64,000 nt of DNA from Polaromonas vacuolata (GCF_012584515.1 NZ_CP051461.1:1410001-1474000); one strand, 5' to 3'. Shown: positions 20,501 through 29,809, counted from the first letter of the stretch. Notes: generated by a model not told the origin, from the sequence alone. Program-made: numbers and translations.

Positions 20501-23500
20501 TGGCCGCTGCCAATGCGAAGACTATTGATTCACTGGATGTGTATCGGGTGGAGCAGCGGTTGCGGTATTTGGGCTATGGTCTGGCTCCCGCAGCTATTAC
20601 TGGCGCTGGTGAAGTCACGGTGGATGGCAACTTCAGTAAAGAGGAAGCTGCCGACCTTCAGCTATTTGAAAAAATCATTCGCTATGGCACAGGTGCCGCC
20701 ACCGGAAAAGGCGATGGAACCGGAAGCGCTAGTGACACTGATAAAGCATCGCTAGCCACCGCCAGTGGTAAAGCCAGTGTCCAGTACACTGGAGCTACTG
20801 ATATTTACACGATTTTGAGCGGGGGTGCCACCACATCCAGTTTGACCGCTGCCGGCAAAAAACTAAGCACAGCCGAACAGGCGCAAGCCTTGGCTCAAGC
20901 CGAAGCGGCTGCCACCATCAAAGCTATTAACAGCGCCAAAATAAAGGCCAAGGCTGGCTATGACAAACAAGTAGAAGAAACTAAGCAATTTGCCCCCGCC
21001 AAGTTTGGAGCCGATGGTCTCATTGAGGCTGGAAACGTGGGCGACGCCAAACTCACCAAAGACTGGCTCAATGCCTACAACGCACCCCACTGGATGCAGT
21101 ATGCAGGTGAGTTGAGTAAAAAATTAACCGGCTGGACAGATAAAACCGGTGGTGGTGTCAAGAGCATGGGCACCAGTTGGGTGTACGACTTGATGTCGGC
21201 TGCACAAAAGACCAACGGGGCGCAGGAGCGTGGCAAGACGGTTGACACGAGGCTTTGGTTCAATGGCGCAGGTTCCTTGGGGGGCGTGCTGAATTTGGGT
21301 GTCAATAATAAGTTTGTGTCCAAGGGCAATCAAGACCAAGTCAATGGCAAAGACGTTGTGCTTGGGGTATTACCCCAGTCTGCCAATGGCGCAACTCCAG
21401 TTTGGAATTTTGCAAAAGCACAAGCCCTCGCGGCGCGCTTGCACAACCCGAATCTCAACAACTATGTCCTTGCACTCAATGGCTTTGGAACGACGTCTAC
21501 CAACGTGCCGTACCAAGAGAACCAACAAGACCAAGCGCTACTTGATTTCTACTCCGTCTACTTGGCCAGTTTGAAGGGTGGGGTGGGTTCAACCGCATGG
21601 TCGAACGAGCAACTGGGGTTAATCAGTGCTGCCCCAGGGGCTGACCGAATCACGATTCAGGAGGCGTTGTTTGGCGACGGTTCGGCAACGGGCGGGGTGG
21701 TTAACAATCAGAACATCCTCATTGGAGGTGCGGCCGCTCCGTTAGGGGCGGCGATGACTGCGGAGTCGTTACGCAGCTTTATGGCTGATTCGCCAGATTC
21801 GCAAGTAAATTTTGGTGAATGGGTTGAACCGTTGCAAAAAGCCATGATTGAGTTTGATATTAAAACTCCGCAAAGAATCGTCGCGTTTTTGGCACAGGTG
21901 AAAGCAGAGGGGAATTTGTTACCTAAGCCAGAGTCCTTTATTTACGCAACTAATACTGCGAGCAGGTTGGCCTCGATATTCAAAAGTGCGTTCAGTTATC
22001 AGTTCAACTACGACAACCACACGAGCGCGGCATACAGAAACAAGCTTGCGCATGACCGCTATAACGATGACAGCCGTACTAGAGAACAAAATGCACAGCT
22101 TTTTTATGACGAAATTTTAAGTCCAGCACTAACCACCGCTGGCGGTACGTGGGCGGATAGCGTGCAAGCGCTTATCGCTAATCGAGTTTACTCAAGTGAC
22201 TATGGCACTGGTATGGACCGCGACCCACAAGCAGGGGATCAAGCTTCTGGCGACGGTTGGACTTACCGAGGACATGGACAATTGCAGCTAACCGGCAAGT
22301 CGGTTATCACGCAGTTTGCGGACTATGTCCGCGACAATTACGCTAAAGCAGGTCAAACACAACAGGAGGCAGCTGCACTGCGACTACGCATCATTAACAC
22401 CCCAGATATTCTGGACACCGACAAAGCCCTTGCCGCCCGATCGGCGGGGTGGGAATGGGGCGTCAAAAAGAATGTGAACCCCAGTGCGGATCAACTGAAT
22501 GAGGCACTTGTGCCGTGGTCACCCAACAACATCTTTACCACCACGGTGACAAAACGCATTGCGACTGCTACAGAATCTTTTGAGAGCAGATATGAAAATT
22601 GGCAGCGCAACGTAAGGTTTGCCTACAAAGTTGGTAACCCTTACGAAGATATGCAGGCAGTACTTGCCGGGTTGGGTATCAGGTCAGCCACCCTTAAGGG
22701 TTATGAGTCGCAGTTTGGTATTTCATTACGAACCCCAAAACTGGCGGAGATTAGCAGCGCAAAGCAATTGCTGACACCCAGCACCGTTGACTCTGCGATA
22801 ACGCCTTCGGTTGCAAATCAGTCGCCAAATGCGCTTTTGCAGGATTTGTTGACTACCGCAAAACAAACCCTCAATCTAAATGAAGGAGAGTTCACCATGT
22901 TGATCACCGATCAGTTGGATTTACCAGATTTTCCCCCTGCAGTGGCCATCATTGCGAAGGCGGATGGTAGTGAGTCCAGCAGCGGCAAGGCAGTCAGGTC
23001 TGTAGGGGTTTGCGGCATATTGCAATTGACTAGGCGCGATGCCTATTCGGTTGATGCCGAAATTACCGCGCGATCAATCGACAAAACAACTGGGAAGTTA
23101 TTTATCGATCCATACAATGCGCTGATAAAAGTTGTACAACAACCGAAGCATGGAAAATTGTGGGCACCTGACGGTGAGATTTGGACTAGTTCAAAAATCA
23201 TTAGCCAAGTTGGTAGCGGTGGATATGTTCCTGATGCTGACTTTACAGGCAAGGACTCCTTCATCATGCAAGTGGAAGGGGGTGGGCATAAAGTCAATGT
23301 GTATTATTTTATTGCTGTTACTTCGGACGATGGATACATCCCCGGTGAGCATTGCAAAATACTGGGAAGTTACAAAATCTCCCAATCCAATTTCAATCCC
23401 GGCAGCCAAGACTACGCCGCCTGGCAACGTGCCAGCCAGCTATCTACACTACTCGCCACCGCCAGCCAATCGCTCGTAGGCTTCCAAGACTTAGCTGGAT

Positions 23501-26500
23501 TTGCGGTCGGTCAAACGACCGGCCAAGGCGCCAACGCCCAAATCACCCTAGACCCTACAGCCGCAGGCCACAACTGGTTCATAGACCCCACCCCACTAGA
23601 CAACCAAGACGACTTCCTCCCCACCAGCAACCCCAACATCTGGCAAGCCAAGGCAAACACAGACGCCGCCGGCAAGATGGACTTGCTATCAGTGCTGCTG
23701 CACGAATACGGCCACGCTTTGGATCTAGAGCACAGCGCAGATGCTGACGACTTCATGGCCACCACCTTGCAGCCTGGTGAGCGCCGCCTGCCGAGTAGCC
23801 AAGAGCTAAACCTCATGGCTCAGCTGGTAGCCCAGCTTAAAACGCCCGACACCGGCAACAACCCACAGACCCCTAAAGACCCCAGCGTACCCAAAAGTCC
23901 GTTCGGCCCCTTGGGTGCAGGCTTGGGCTTTATGGCCGTAGGCCGCTTGCGCCGCAGCAGTGCGGACAGCGCAAGGGCAGGCAGCACAACCGCTGCTGAC
24001 TTTGCCCAATACGACACCGTCGCCAACCCCAGCTTGGTGAATGGTCAATTTAATAGCCAGTTCAACGCTGCTAGCACCGGCTGGTCTACCCAAGGCAAAG
24101 TCACCATAGGCAGCCTCAGCTTAGGCGCAGCCGCAGCCGCAGCCACCCTAGCCGAGTCCAACACCAGCCAAACTCGGCTAAACCAAGTCTTTATGGTCGG
24201 CCCACAAGACCGCTTCCTCAGCTTCACCCTCAGCAACTTAGCGCTAGACGACGCCACCACCGGCCCCGACGATGCGTTTGAAGTTGGCTTGCTCAACGCC
24301 AACACTGGCGCAGCACTAAGCGGCAGCATAGGCCTGAGCAACTCCGACGCTTTGCTCAACCTACAACCCGGTAGCACAGGCCTAGAAGAACTCGCCGCCC
24401 AAGGCGTCACCCATGTCAGCCATGCAGACGGCAGTCGCACTTACTTGGTCGACCTCTCCGGCATTGCGCGCGACGCCAACGGCAAGGTCGCTGTTAACCT
24501 CTCATTCGATTTGATCGGCTTTGGCGCCACCGCAGCCAGCATGGGCAGCCAGGTACAAGTGAGCGACGTGCGCTTGCTGGGCTTGCCGCAAACCCGCGAC
24601 GACAGCGCCAGCGGTGCCGAAGACAGCACGCCCAGCATCGCCGTTTTAAGCAACGACATAGACGCCGCTCAACCCGGTTTTGCGCCCTTAGTGGTCGCTG
24701 GCCCAGTTCACGGCACGCTTAACCTAAATGCCGATGGCAGCTTTGCCTACACGCCGCAGGCCAACTACTTCGGTGTCGATAGCTTCACCTACCAAGTCAC
24801 GAATGCGCGGGACAGTAGCAGCGTTAGTAGCGCAGTGCGTTCCAACATTTCTACCGTCAACCTGGTGATCTCCCCGGTAAACGACGCACCAGTTGCGGCC
24901 GATCTGTCACTGCGCACCGCAGAAGACACACCTGTGGTGATTGAGCTTCTCGCCACTGACATCGATAGCGACGCTTCTAGCGTGGCATACCGCATACAGA
25001 CGCAACCGCAGCACGGTACGTTGACGCTCAACCCAGACGGCAGCTATAGCTATTTGGCCAATACCGACTTCAACGGCAGCGACAGCTTCACCTACCAAGT
25101 CGGCGATGGTGAATTGGACTCCAACTTGGCCACCGTCTTTATCACCGTCACCCCAGTCAACGACGCGCCCTCGCTGGGCGAGCAAACACTGGCCACGCTT
25201 GAGGACAACGTACTCACCGGCACTCTGCTGGCCAGTGCCGCTGATGCGGACAGCACTGTGCTGACTGCGGCTATCGTGGCTGGTCCGCAGCATGGCACGC
25301 TGACAGTCAACGCAGACGGAAGCTTCAGCTTTGCTGCAGATGCCAACTACTTCGGCACCGACAGCTTTACCTACAAAGTAAATGATGGTGAGTTGGATTC
25401 TGGTCTTGCCACGGTGAGCTTGACTATCACTGCCGTCAACGACGTGCCAGTAGCAACAGATGCCACAGCAACCATCAACGAAGACACCGCACTCACCATA
25501 GACCTGCGCAACTTGGGCGTTGATGTGGAAGACGCTGCGCTAAGCCCAGTCATAGTCAGTGCACCGATTCACGGACTATTGACGCTGAACCCAGACGGCC
25601 GCTACACCTACGCACCAGACGCAGACTTCAACGGCCTAGATAACATCCGCTTCGCGCTGCGCGACAGCGAAGGCGCGCTCAGCAACGAAGCTACGCTGAA
25701 CATTACGGTCACAGCAGTCAACGACGCGCCGACCTTGGGCAACCAAAGTTTGACGACGGCGGAAGACACAGCGGTCATCGGCAACTTGCTGGTTAGCGCA
25801 AACGATGTAGACAGCCAAGTGCTAACAGCCGCCATCGTGGCTGGCCCACTGCACGGTGCGTTGACAGTCAATGCAGACGGCACGTTCATCTACTTAGCCA
25901 ACGCCAACTACTTCGGCACCGACAGCTTCACCTACAAAGTGAACGACGGTGCGCTGGATTCTGGACTTGCCACGGTGAGCTTGACCATCACTGCCGTCAA
26001 CGACGTGCCAGTAGCAGCAGATGCCACAGCAAGCACCAACGAAGACACCGCACTCACCATAGACCTGCGCAACTTGGGCGTTGATGTGGAGGACGCAACG
26101 CTAACTCCAGTCATAGTCAGCGCCCCTGTAAATGGACAATTGACGCTGAACCCAGACGGCAGCTACACCTACGCACCAGACGCAGACTTCAACGGCCTAG
26201 ATAACATTCGCTTCGCCCTGCGCGACAGCCAAGGCGCTTTGAGCAACGAAGCCACGCTGAACATTTCGGTCACAGCAGTCAACGACGCGCCAACCTTGGG
26301 CAACCAAACTTTGACAACGGCGGAAGACACCGCGCTCAACGGCAACTTGCTGGCAATTGCTGCGGATGTAGACAGCCGAGTACTCACAGCCGCCATCGTG
26401 GCCGGCCCTAAGCATGGCAATGTTGCTGTCAATGCAGACGGCACGTTTAGCTACCGCGCCAATGCCAACTACTTCGGCACCGACAGCTTCACCTACAAAG

Positions 26501-27828
26501 TGAACGACGGTGCACTGGATTCGGGTCTTGCCACGGTGAGCTTGACGATAACGGCCATCAACGACGTGCCAGTAGCAACAGATGCCACAGCAAGCACCAA
26601 CGAAGACACCGCACTCACCATAGACCTGCGCAACTTGGGCGTTGATGTGGAAGACGCTGCGCTAACCCCAGTCATAGTCAGCGCACCAATTCACGGACTA
26701 TTGACGCTGAACCCAGACGGCAGCTACACCTATGCACCAGCCGCAGACTTCAACGGCCTAGATAACATCTGCTTCGCCCTGCGCGATAGCGAAGGCGCTT
26801 TGAGCAACGAAGCCACGCTGAACATTACTGTGAATGCCGTGAACGATGCACCCACCTTGGGCAACCAAATTTTGACGACGGCGGAAGATTTCGAGCTCAC
26901 CGGCAACTTGCTGGTTAGTGCAGACGATGTAGACAGCCAAGTGCTGACAGCCGCCATCGTGGCCGGCCCACTGCACGGCAGTGTTGCTGTCAATGCAGAC
27001 GGCACGTTTAGCTACTTAGCCAATGCCAACTACTTCGGCACCGACAGCTTCACCTACAAAGTGAACGACGGTGCATTGGATTCTGGTCTTGCCACGGTGA
27101 GTTTGACGATAACAGCCATCAACGACGTGCCAGTAGCAACAGATGCCACAGCAAGCACCAACGAAGACACCACACTCACCATAGACCTGCGCGACTTTGG
27201 CCTTGATGTGGAAGACGCTGCGCTAAGCCCAGTCATAGTCAGCGCACCAACGCACGGACTATTAACGCTGAACCCAGACGGCAGCTACACCTACGCACCA
27301 GACGCAGACTTCAACGGCCTAGATAACATTCGCTTCGCGCTGCGCGACAGCCAAGGCGCGCTCAGCAACGAAGCGACCTTGAACATCACCGTCACAGCCG
27401 TGAACGACGCACCTCGGGCCAATGCGGTAAGCGCCAGCTTGGCAGAGGATGGCAGCGTTGTCCTTAATCTGTTGGCTGCGGCCACGGATGTGGATGGTGA
27501 TGTGCTGACAGTCGCTGTGACCTCCGCGCAATCTGGCACTTTGCTTAAAAACGCCAACGGCAGTTATAGCTACACACCAAGGGCTAACTTCAACGGCGCT
27601 GACAACTTCAGCTACACGGTGAGTGACGGCCAGCTCAGCCGAATAGGCTTGGTGCAACTTACCATCACTGCTGTCAACGATGTCGCGCTGGCTGTGAACG
27701 ATAGCGCTCAGACCAAACAGGCTCAAGCTGTGCGCATTGATGTGCTGGCCAACGACAGCGATGTGGATAACGCCACCGGTCCACCGGTGTCAACGCAGCC
27801 ATGCCCAAGTCCGCCAACGCCGGCCTGA
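17335..27828 (+). CDS. Giant surface protein, second segment (GH19-like, metalloprotease-like, tandem-95 repeats)
   Basis: This frame continues the giant protein. Meaningful coding begins near 17500; the first ~55 codons overlap the upstream gene in another frame and look like noise. In order it has a propeller-like region (18680-19800), a peptidoglycan-binding-like helical motif (20530-20690) and a GH19 chitinase/lysozyme-like domain (21830-22660). The GH19-like domain has Glu at 21907 in QVKAEGN, then ANRVYSS and a YRGHGQLQLTG signature. A zinc-protease motif HEYGHALDLEH follows at 23701, and a tandem-95/cadherin-like array runs from 24600 to 27700. The part between about 21650 and 23350 is clearly more A+T rich than its flanks. 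The frame ends prematurely just after an 8-bp duplication at 27773-27788; removing one copy joins it to the next segment. It could be a separate protein only if it had its own start, and no convincing one was seen near 17500. Confidence 0.85.
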   Translation: MARRQSDSVHRPPSQRGRWQWPNQPASAWTNRHHAECASSTAHRQRRCHIRAAPRRIVVAKDIGGVVASATGETVMIGAGALPADTAVSITRIELADMASLPGLAIPGAGVLQLAGAFKLDLGRTASSFPVQLAVPLQAGITAEAGTEVLFFRKGQVITADGSFKPTWWLVDNGFVGADGVARTASPPYGGVDTSGEYMVCRRLPGVIGGVFNLGIGGGGWADFGNFCLGGGLSGVNIQSEVIGILASQSSAISGGSYKFGVPQFSQNIVIPTIAVGDTFTLNLQDFMPPVASPYGNVVLPNVSDASVNDAGEMHISIDNPNPGQFTGSIVLRMRLPDGSTQDVQTFAGDKTGDVIITPPPGIAVGSVGWQLVRLVPQEVFTGSGELSGEPPAEFAGNTLRISPKPLMVQVLNRTGVAFFRENKPVGSTTLVGTLGQPNNFDEQTITGTKVQPVTYSDDLTRVYVAGNGVIYVIDTLTYKLLDPIYTYGGNIVSLASTGGLLFIGEGNSYGSGASNARLMVMSTIPGSKSYNKPITLKGTGIEATPLGIAGMAVGPDGKNLVVAVPKQRNSVTLGDPNKRGDVLVFNIDSLDLKTGKIDAPVKAQLPADSSGKAPQTITATEDPSHFLVADVADYNKGLATLVLTRDKDGSTSAAKMTAIPLSQPGGAVRLDRLDIQRAQSAVLVTYQGEEYAIVADDNYNFLDPYWRAMFEAPMFSQLSPSGPPTAIGGSASAKKVNVGGKLGIVKDPFGANPQFMGATLPLDGYGIVNLSLSPDNSVLIGQLKGSYGTDDPFHQKDNQNHAWSVGLLLQAAIDLPEQDRMSKHIALPASAELLLPSSNANAGGYLGAPVGTFFDDEPKISSIQGNMGDIIEVDLREQAARAMLGYSATTAFAKLTKQQQENVIITKAGLSEFTISKATQDSLSLDNGLADNNALKLVMGKAANGGSEIYSRTQPGGLAKGDFKDSGILYLRPNLTQPDEDKLRQGMHLDADKSVTFSYEFKETSDDKVSFEWKKGLITVTAKDFINSGARVFFGDRPLENPGYSAFTLSGEVSLAAANAKTIDSLDVYRVEQRLRYLGYGLAPAAITGAGEVTVDGNFSKEEAADLQLFEKIIRYGTGAATGKGDGTGSASDTDKASLATASGKASVQYTGATDIYTILSGGATTSSLTAAGKKLSTAEQAQALAQAEAAATIKAINSAKIKAKAGYDKQVEETKQFAPAKFGADGLIEAGNVGDAKLTKDWLNAYNAPHWMQYAGELSKKLTGWTDKTGGGVKSMGTSWVYDLMSAAQKTNGAQERGKTVDTRLWFNGAGSLGGVLNLGVNNKFVSKGNQDQVNGKDVVLGVLPQSANGATPVWNFAKAQALAARLHNPNLNNYVLALNGFGTTSTNVPYQENQQDQALLDFYSVYLASLKGGVGSTAWSNEQLGLISAAPGADRITIQEALFGDGSATGGVVNNQNILIGGAAAPLGAAMTAESLRSFMADSPDSQVNFGEWVEPLQKAMIEFDIKTPQRIVAFLAQVKAEGNLLPKPESFIYATNTASRLASIFKSAFSYQFNYDNHTSAAYRNKLAHDRYNDDSRTREQNAQLFYDEILSPALTTAGGTWADSVQALIANRVYSSDYGTGMDRDPQAGDQASGDGWTYRGHGQLQLTGKSVITQFADYVRDNYAKAGQTQQEAAALRLRIINTPDILDTDKALAARSAGWEWGVKKNVNPSADQLNEALVPWSPNNIFTTTVTKRIATATESFESRYENWQRNVRFAYKVGNPYEDMQAVLAGLGIRSATLKGYESQFGISLRTPKLAEISSAKQLLTPSTVDSAITPSVANQSPNALLQDLLTTAKQTLNLNEGEFTMLITDQLDLPDFPPAVAIIAKADGSESSSGKAVRSVGVCGILQLTRRDAYSVDAEITARSIDKTTGKLFIDPYNALIKVVQQPKHGKLWAPDGEIWTSSKIISQVGSGGYVPDADFTGKDSFIMQVEGGGHKVNVYYFIAVTSDDGYIPGEHCKILGSYKISQSNFNPGSQDYAAWQRASQLSTLLATASQSLVGFQDLAGFAVGQTTGQGANAQITLDPTAAGHNWFIDPTPLDNQDDFLPTSNPNIWQAKANTDAAGKMDLLSVLLHEYGHALDLEHSADADDFMATTLQPGERRLPSSQELNLMAQLVAQLKTPDTGNNPQTPKDPSVPKSPFGPLGAGLGFMAVGRLRRSSADSARAGSTTAADFAQYDTVANPSLVNGQFNSQFNAASTGWSTQGKVTIGSLSLGAAAAAATLAESNTSQTRLNQVFMVGPQDRFLSFTLSNLALDDATTGPDDAFEVGLLNANTGAALSGSIGLSNSDALLNLQPGSTGLEELAAQGVTHVSHADGSRTYLVDLSGIARDANGKVAVNLSFDLIGFGATAASMGSQVQVSDVRLLGLPQTRDDSASGAEDSTPSIAVLSNDIDAAQPGFAPLVVAGPVHGTLNLNADGSFAYTPQANYFGVDSFTYQVTNARDSSSVSSAVRSNISTVNLVISPVNDAPVAADLSLRTAEDTPVVIELLATDIDSDASSVAYRIQTQPQHGTLTLNPDGSYSYLANTDFNGSDSFTYQVGDGELDSNLATVFITVTPVNDAPSLGEQTLATLEDNVLTGTLLASAADADSTVLTAAIVAGPQHGTLTVNADGSFSFAADANYFGTDSFTYKVNDGELDSGLATVSLTITAVNDVPVATDATATINEDTALTIDLRNLGVDVEDAALSPVIVSAPIHGLLTLNPDGRYTYAPDADFNGLDNIRFALRDSEGALSNEATLNITVTAVNDAPTLGNQSLTTAEDTAVIGNLLVSANDVDSQVLTAAIVAGPLHGALTVNADGTFIYLANANYFGTDSFTYKVNDGALDSGLATVSLTITAVNDVPVAADATASTNEDTALTIDLRNLGVDVEDATLTPVIVSAPVNGQLTLNPDGSYTYAPDADFNGLDNIRFALRDSQGALSNEATLNISVTAVNDAPTLGNQTLTTAEDTALNGNLLAIAADVDSRVLTAAIVAGPKHGNVAVNADGTFSYRANANYFGTDSFTYKVNDGALDSGLATVSLTITAINDVPVATDATASTNEDTALTIDLRNLGVDVEDAALTPVIVSAPIHGLLTLNPDGSYTYAPAADFNGLDNICFALRDSEGALSNEATLNITVNAVNDAPTLGNQILTTAEDFELTGNLLVSADDVDSQVLTAAIVAGPLHGSVAVNADGTFSYLANANYFGTDSFTYKVNDGALDSGLATVSLTITAINDVPVATDATASTNEDTTLTIDLRDFGLDVEDAALSPVIVSAPTHGLLTLNPDGSYTYAPDADFNGLDNIRFALRDSQGALSNEATLNITVTAVNDAPRANAVSASLAEDGSVVLNLLAAATDVDGDVLTVAVTSAQSGTLLKNANGSYSYTPRANFNGADNFSYTVSDGQLSRIGLVQLTITAVNDVALAVNDSAQTKQAQAVRIDVLANDSDVDNATGPPVSTQPCPSPPTPA
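17485..17502 (+). repeat. CGCGC pentanucleotide tandem repeat at the first frame break
   Basis: Three full CGCGC units plus CGC lie exactly where the first giant frame loses its homology and the second gains it. Deleting one unit (5 bp) yields the continuous reading T-S-A-P-R-R-I-V-V-A-K-D. The tract therefore either carries a slippage mutation or acts as an on/off switch. Confidence 0.85.
25170..27416 (+). repeat. 561-bp tandem repeats encoding paired tandem-95 domains
   Basis: Four copies of a 561-bp (187-codon) unit were located from TTGACGCTGAAC landmarks at 25579, 26140 and 26701, and TTAACGCTGAAC at 27262. Each unit encodes two cadherin-like domains, one with GNQTLTTAED-type and one with TASTNEDTALTIDL-type starts. 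The first copy is the most diverged; later copies are nearly identical, implying recent duplication or gene conversion. Such arrays are prone to assembly collapse. Confidence 0.9.
27773..27788 (+). repeat. 8-bp tandem duplication at the second frame break
   Basis: CCACCGGT occurs twice in direct succession. Removing one copy reads N-A-T-G-V-N-A-A-M-P-K-S and fuses the second and third segments in frame. Confidence 0.85.
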
Positions 27829-29780
27829 GTGTGCGCGTGGTCGCCGCAGCTGCGCATGGCACGCTTAGCAGCAACACGGATGGTTCGCTCAACTACACAC
27901 CTGATGCCGGCTTTGTCGGGGTTGACAGCTTTAGCTATGTGGCCAATGACGGCCAAGCCGACTCCAATCTGGCCAGCGTGAGCGTCACCGTCACTGCCAG
28001 CAACCACCCACCGGTGGCTGTGGACGATAGCGCCAGCTTGAATGAGGACGGCAGTATCACGCTAACTTTGCTGGCCAACGACAGCGACGCCGATGGCGAT
28101 GCCTTGACACTCACGCTGCAAAGCCAACCCGCCCACGGCACTTTGCTGAAGAACGCTGTCGGCCAATACATCTACACACCGGTGGCTAATTGGAGTGGTG
28201 AGGACCGCTTTACTTACGCGCTGTTTGACGGCAAAGCCTGGTCCAACTTGACCACAGTGCGTCTGCTGGTCAGCGCCGTGGCCGACGCACCCCGGTTGGT
28301 TCTGACCGACATAGCTGCAAGCCCTCATGAACTGTTCCGAACCGGTTGGGAAAGCGTTGCCAATCAAAACACCAGCTCCAGCCTGCTGCAGCAGCGCACT
28401 TTGGAGGGCTGGACCTTGGTCACCTCGCTGGACAACAGCGCTTGTGCCAACAACGGTTTTGAGATCTGGAGTAGCGGTGACAAGATGGCGGACGCTAGCA
28501 ACAAGCTACGCACGGTCAATGCCGCCAGCAATAACGGCAATAGCGGCAATAACTGGATGGAGCTCAACAACGCCAGTGGCAACATGCCTCAGACCCTAGG
28601 GATTGAACGCAGCCTCAGCACGCTGGCTGGCGCCCGCTACACGCTGAGTTTGGATGCAGCCGGTCGCATGGGCTACAGCGCAGACTACACCCGCATCGGC
28701 ATTTATGTGGACGGTCAGCGCATAGGCGGCTGGGACGGCACCAGCGGTTCAGCGGCTTTGAACTGGCAGACATTGAGTTTTCAGTTTGTCGGCAAGGGCG
28801 GCCAGCAAACTATTCGGATTGCCACAGAAGCCAGCAAGTTAGACCCTAACGGCCGCGGCATGATGATTGACAATATCGCGCTGAACGAAGCCTTGGGCGC
28901 CAATACTGGCCTAGAAGATCAAGCGATTCGTCTGTCCAACATCAGCGCCGCGCTGAGCGATACGGACGGCTCAGAAATACTCTCTGTCAGCTTAGAAGCC
29001 CTGCCTATAGGCGCTACCCTAAGCGACGGCACACGCAGTTTTACCGCCAGGTCTGGCAACACCACAGCGGATATCAGCGGCTGGAATATGGCTTGCCTGA
29101 GCCTGCTGCCGCCAGCTGACTTCAACGGCACACTCAATTTACGCGTGGTGGCAACGGCGAGTGAAAAGGTCGGTGGCAGTCGCAGCAGCACCAGCGCCTC
29201 ATTGGTGGTGACGGTGCTGGCGGTAAACGATGCACCGCGGGTGTTGAATGCAAGTTATCAGTTGCTAAAAGACGGCACGGTGAGAATTGACTTCAGCGCT
29301 TTGATTCGCGACGTGGACGGCGACGCCCTAAGTTTGAGTTTCACCAGACCCGCCCATGGCACCCTTACGCGTAATTCGGATGCCAGCTACACCTATAGAC
29401 CAAACCGAAACTACATTGGCAGCGATGCTTTCAACTACACCATTAGCGATGGTCAACTCGCTAGCAGCGGCGCGATTTCTTTGTCTGTTGGACAAGCGAG
29501 CGTGGCAATTGCGGTAGTGGGTGCGGCACCGCTACAAGACAGCTGCGCCAGCATTGTGCTGCGCTCTAACTACGCCCTTGCGGCGAATTCAGGCTCGGCT
29601 AACGCCAACGCCAACGCAAACCCGCAAGGCAGCAGTAGCCAGTTTGTCGATTGGTCTAGCAACGCCGTGCCCATCAGCACACTGGGCAATCTCGCTTGGG
29701 TAAGAGACTTTTTGGGCGCTACACAGGACCAACGCAGCCTAGCGGAGAGGACGGGACTGAGTGTTAGGGCTAGCTTGTGA
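27801..29780 (+). CDS. Giant surface protein, C-terminal segment
   Basis: This is the C-terminal continuation of the giant protein in a third frame. Homologous sequence starts at about 27780, slightly before the first ATG. It has two or three tandem-95/cadherin-like domains (27830-28300), a DUF642-like galactose-binding-type domain (28330-28890) ending in MMIDNIALNE, two further cadherin-like domains (28900-29500), and a C-terminal tail containing FVDWSSNAV and WVRDFL. A conserved tail at the extreme C terminus is where type I-type substrates carry their export signal, so this tail is the best candidate for one; that is inference. The TGA stop overlaps the GTG start of the next gene by 4 bases. 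Confidence 0.8.
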   Translation: MPKSANAGLSVRVVAAAAHGTLSSNTDGSLNYTPDAGFVGVDSFSYVANDGQADSNLASVSVTVTASNHPPVAVDDSASLNEDGSITLTLLANDSDADGDALTLTLQSQPAHGTLLKNAVGQYIYTPVANWSGEDRFTYALFDGKAWSNLTTVRLLVSAVADAPRLVLTDIAASPHELFRTGWESVANQNTSSSLLQQRTLEGWTLVTSLDNSACANNGFEIWSSGDKMADASNKLRTVNAASNNGNSGNNWMELNNASGNMPQTLGIERSLSTLAGARYTLSLDAAGRMGYSADYTRIGIYVDGQRIGGWDGTSGSAALNWQTLSFQFVGKGGQQTIRIATEASKLDPNGRGMMIDNIALNEALGANTGLEDQAIRLSNISAALSDTDGSEILSVSLEALPIGATLSDGTRSFTARSGNTTADISGWNMACLSLLPPADFNGTLNLRVVATASEKVGGSRSSTSASLVVTVLAVNDAPRVLNASYQLLKDGTVRIDFSALIRDVDGDALSLSFTRPAHGTLTRNSDASYTYRPNRNYIGSDAFNYTISDGQLASSGAISLSVGQASVAIAVVGAAPLQDSCASIVLRSNYALAANSGSANANANANPQGSSSQFVDWSSNAVPISTLGNLAWVRDFLGATQDQRSLAERTGLSVRASL

Positions 29781-29809
29781 GAGTCGCTGGCCTGGGCGCT
29801 AGCCCTAAC
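29763..29809 (+). promoter_or_regulatory. 12-bp perfect inverted repeat spanning the giant-gene stop and the next start
   Basis: GTTAGGGCTAGC at 29763-29774 is the exact reverse complement of 29798-29809. The 23-base loop contains the TGA of the giant gene and the GTG start of the GAF-HlyD gene. There is no T tract, so it is not a usual terminator. In mRNA it would present the coupled stop/start in a loop and might tune translation of the export genes relative to the giant protein. Confidence 0.6.
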
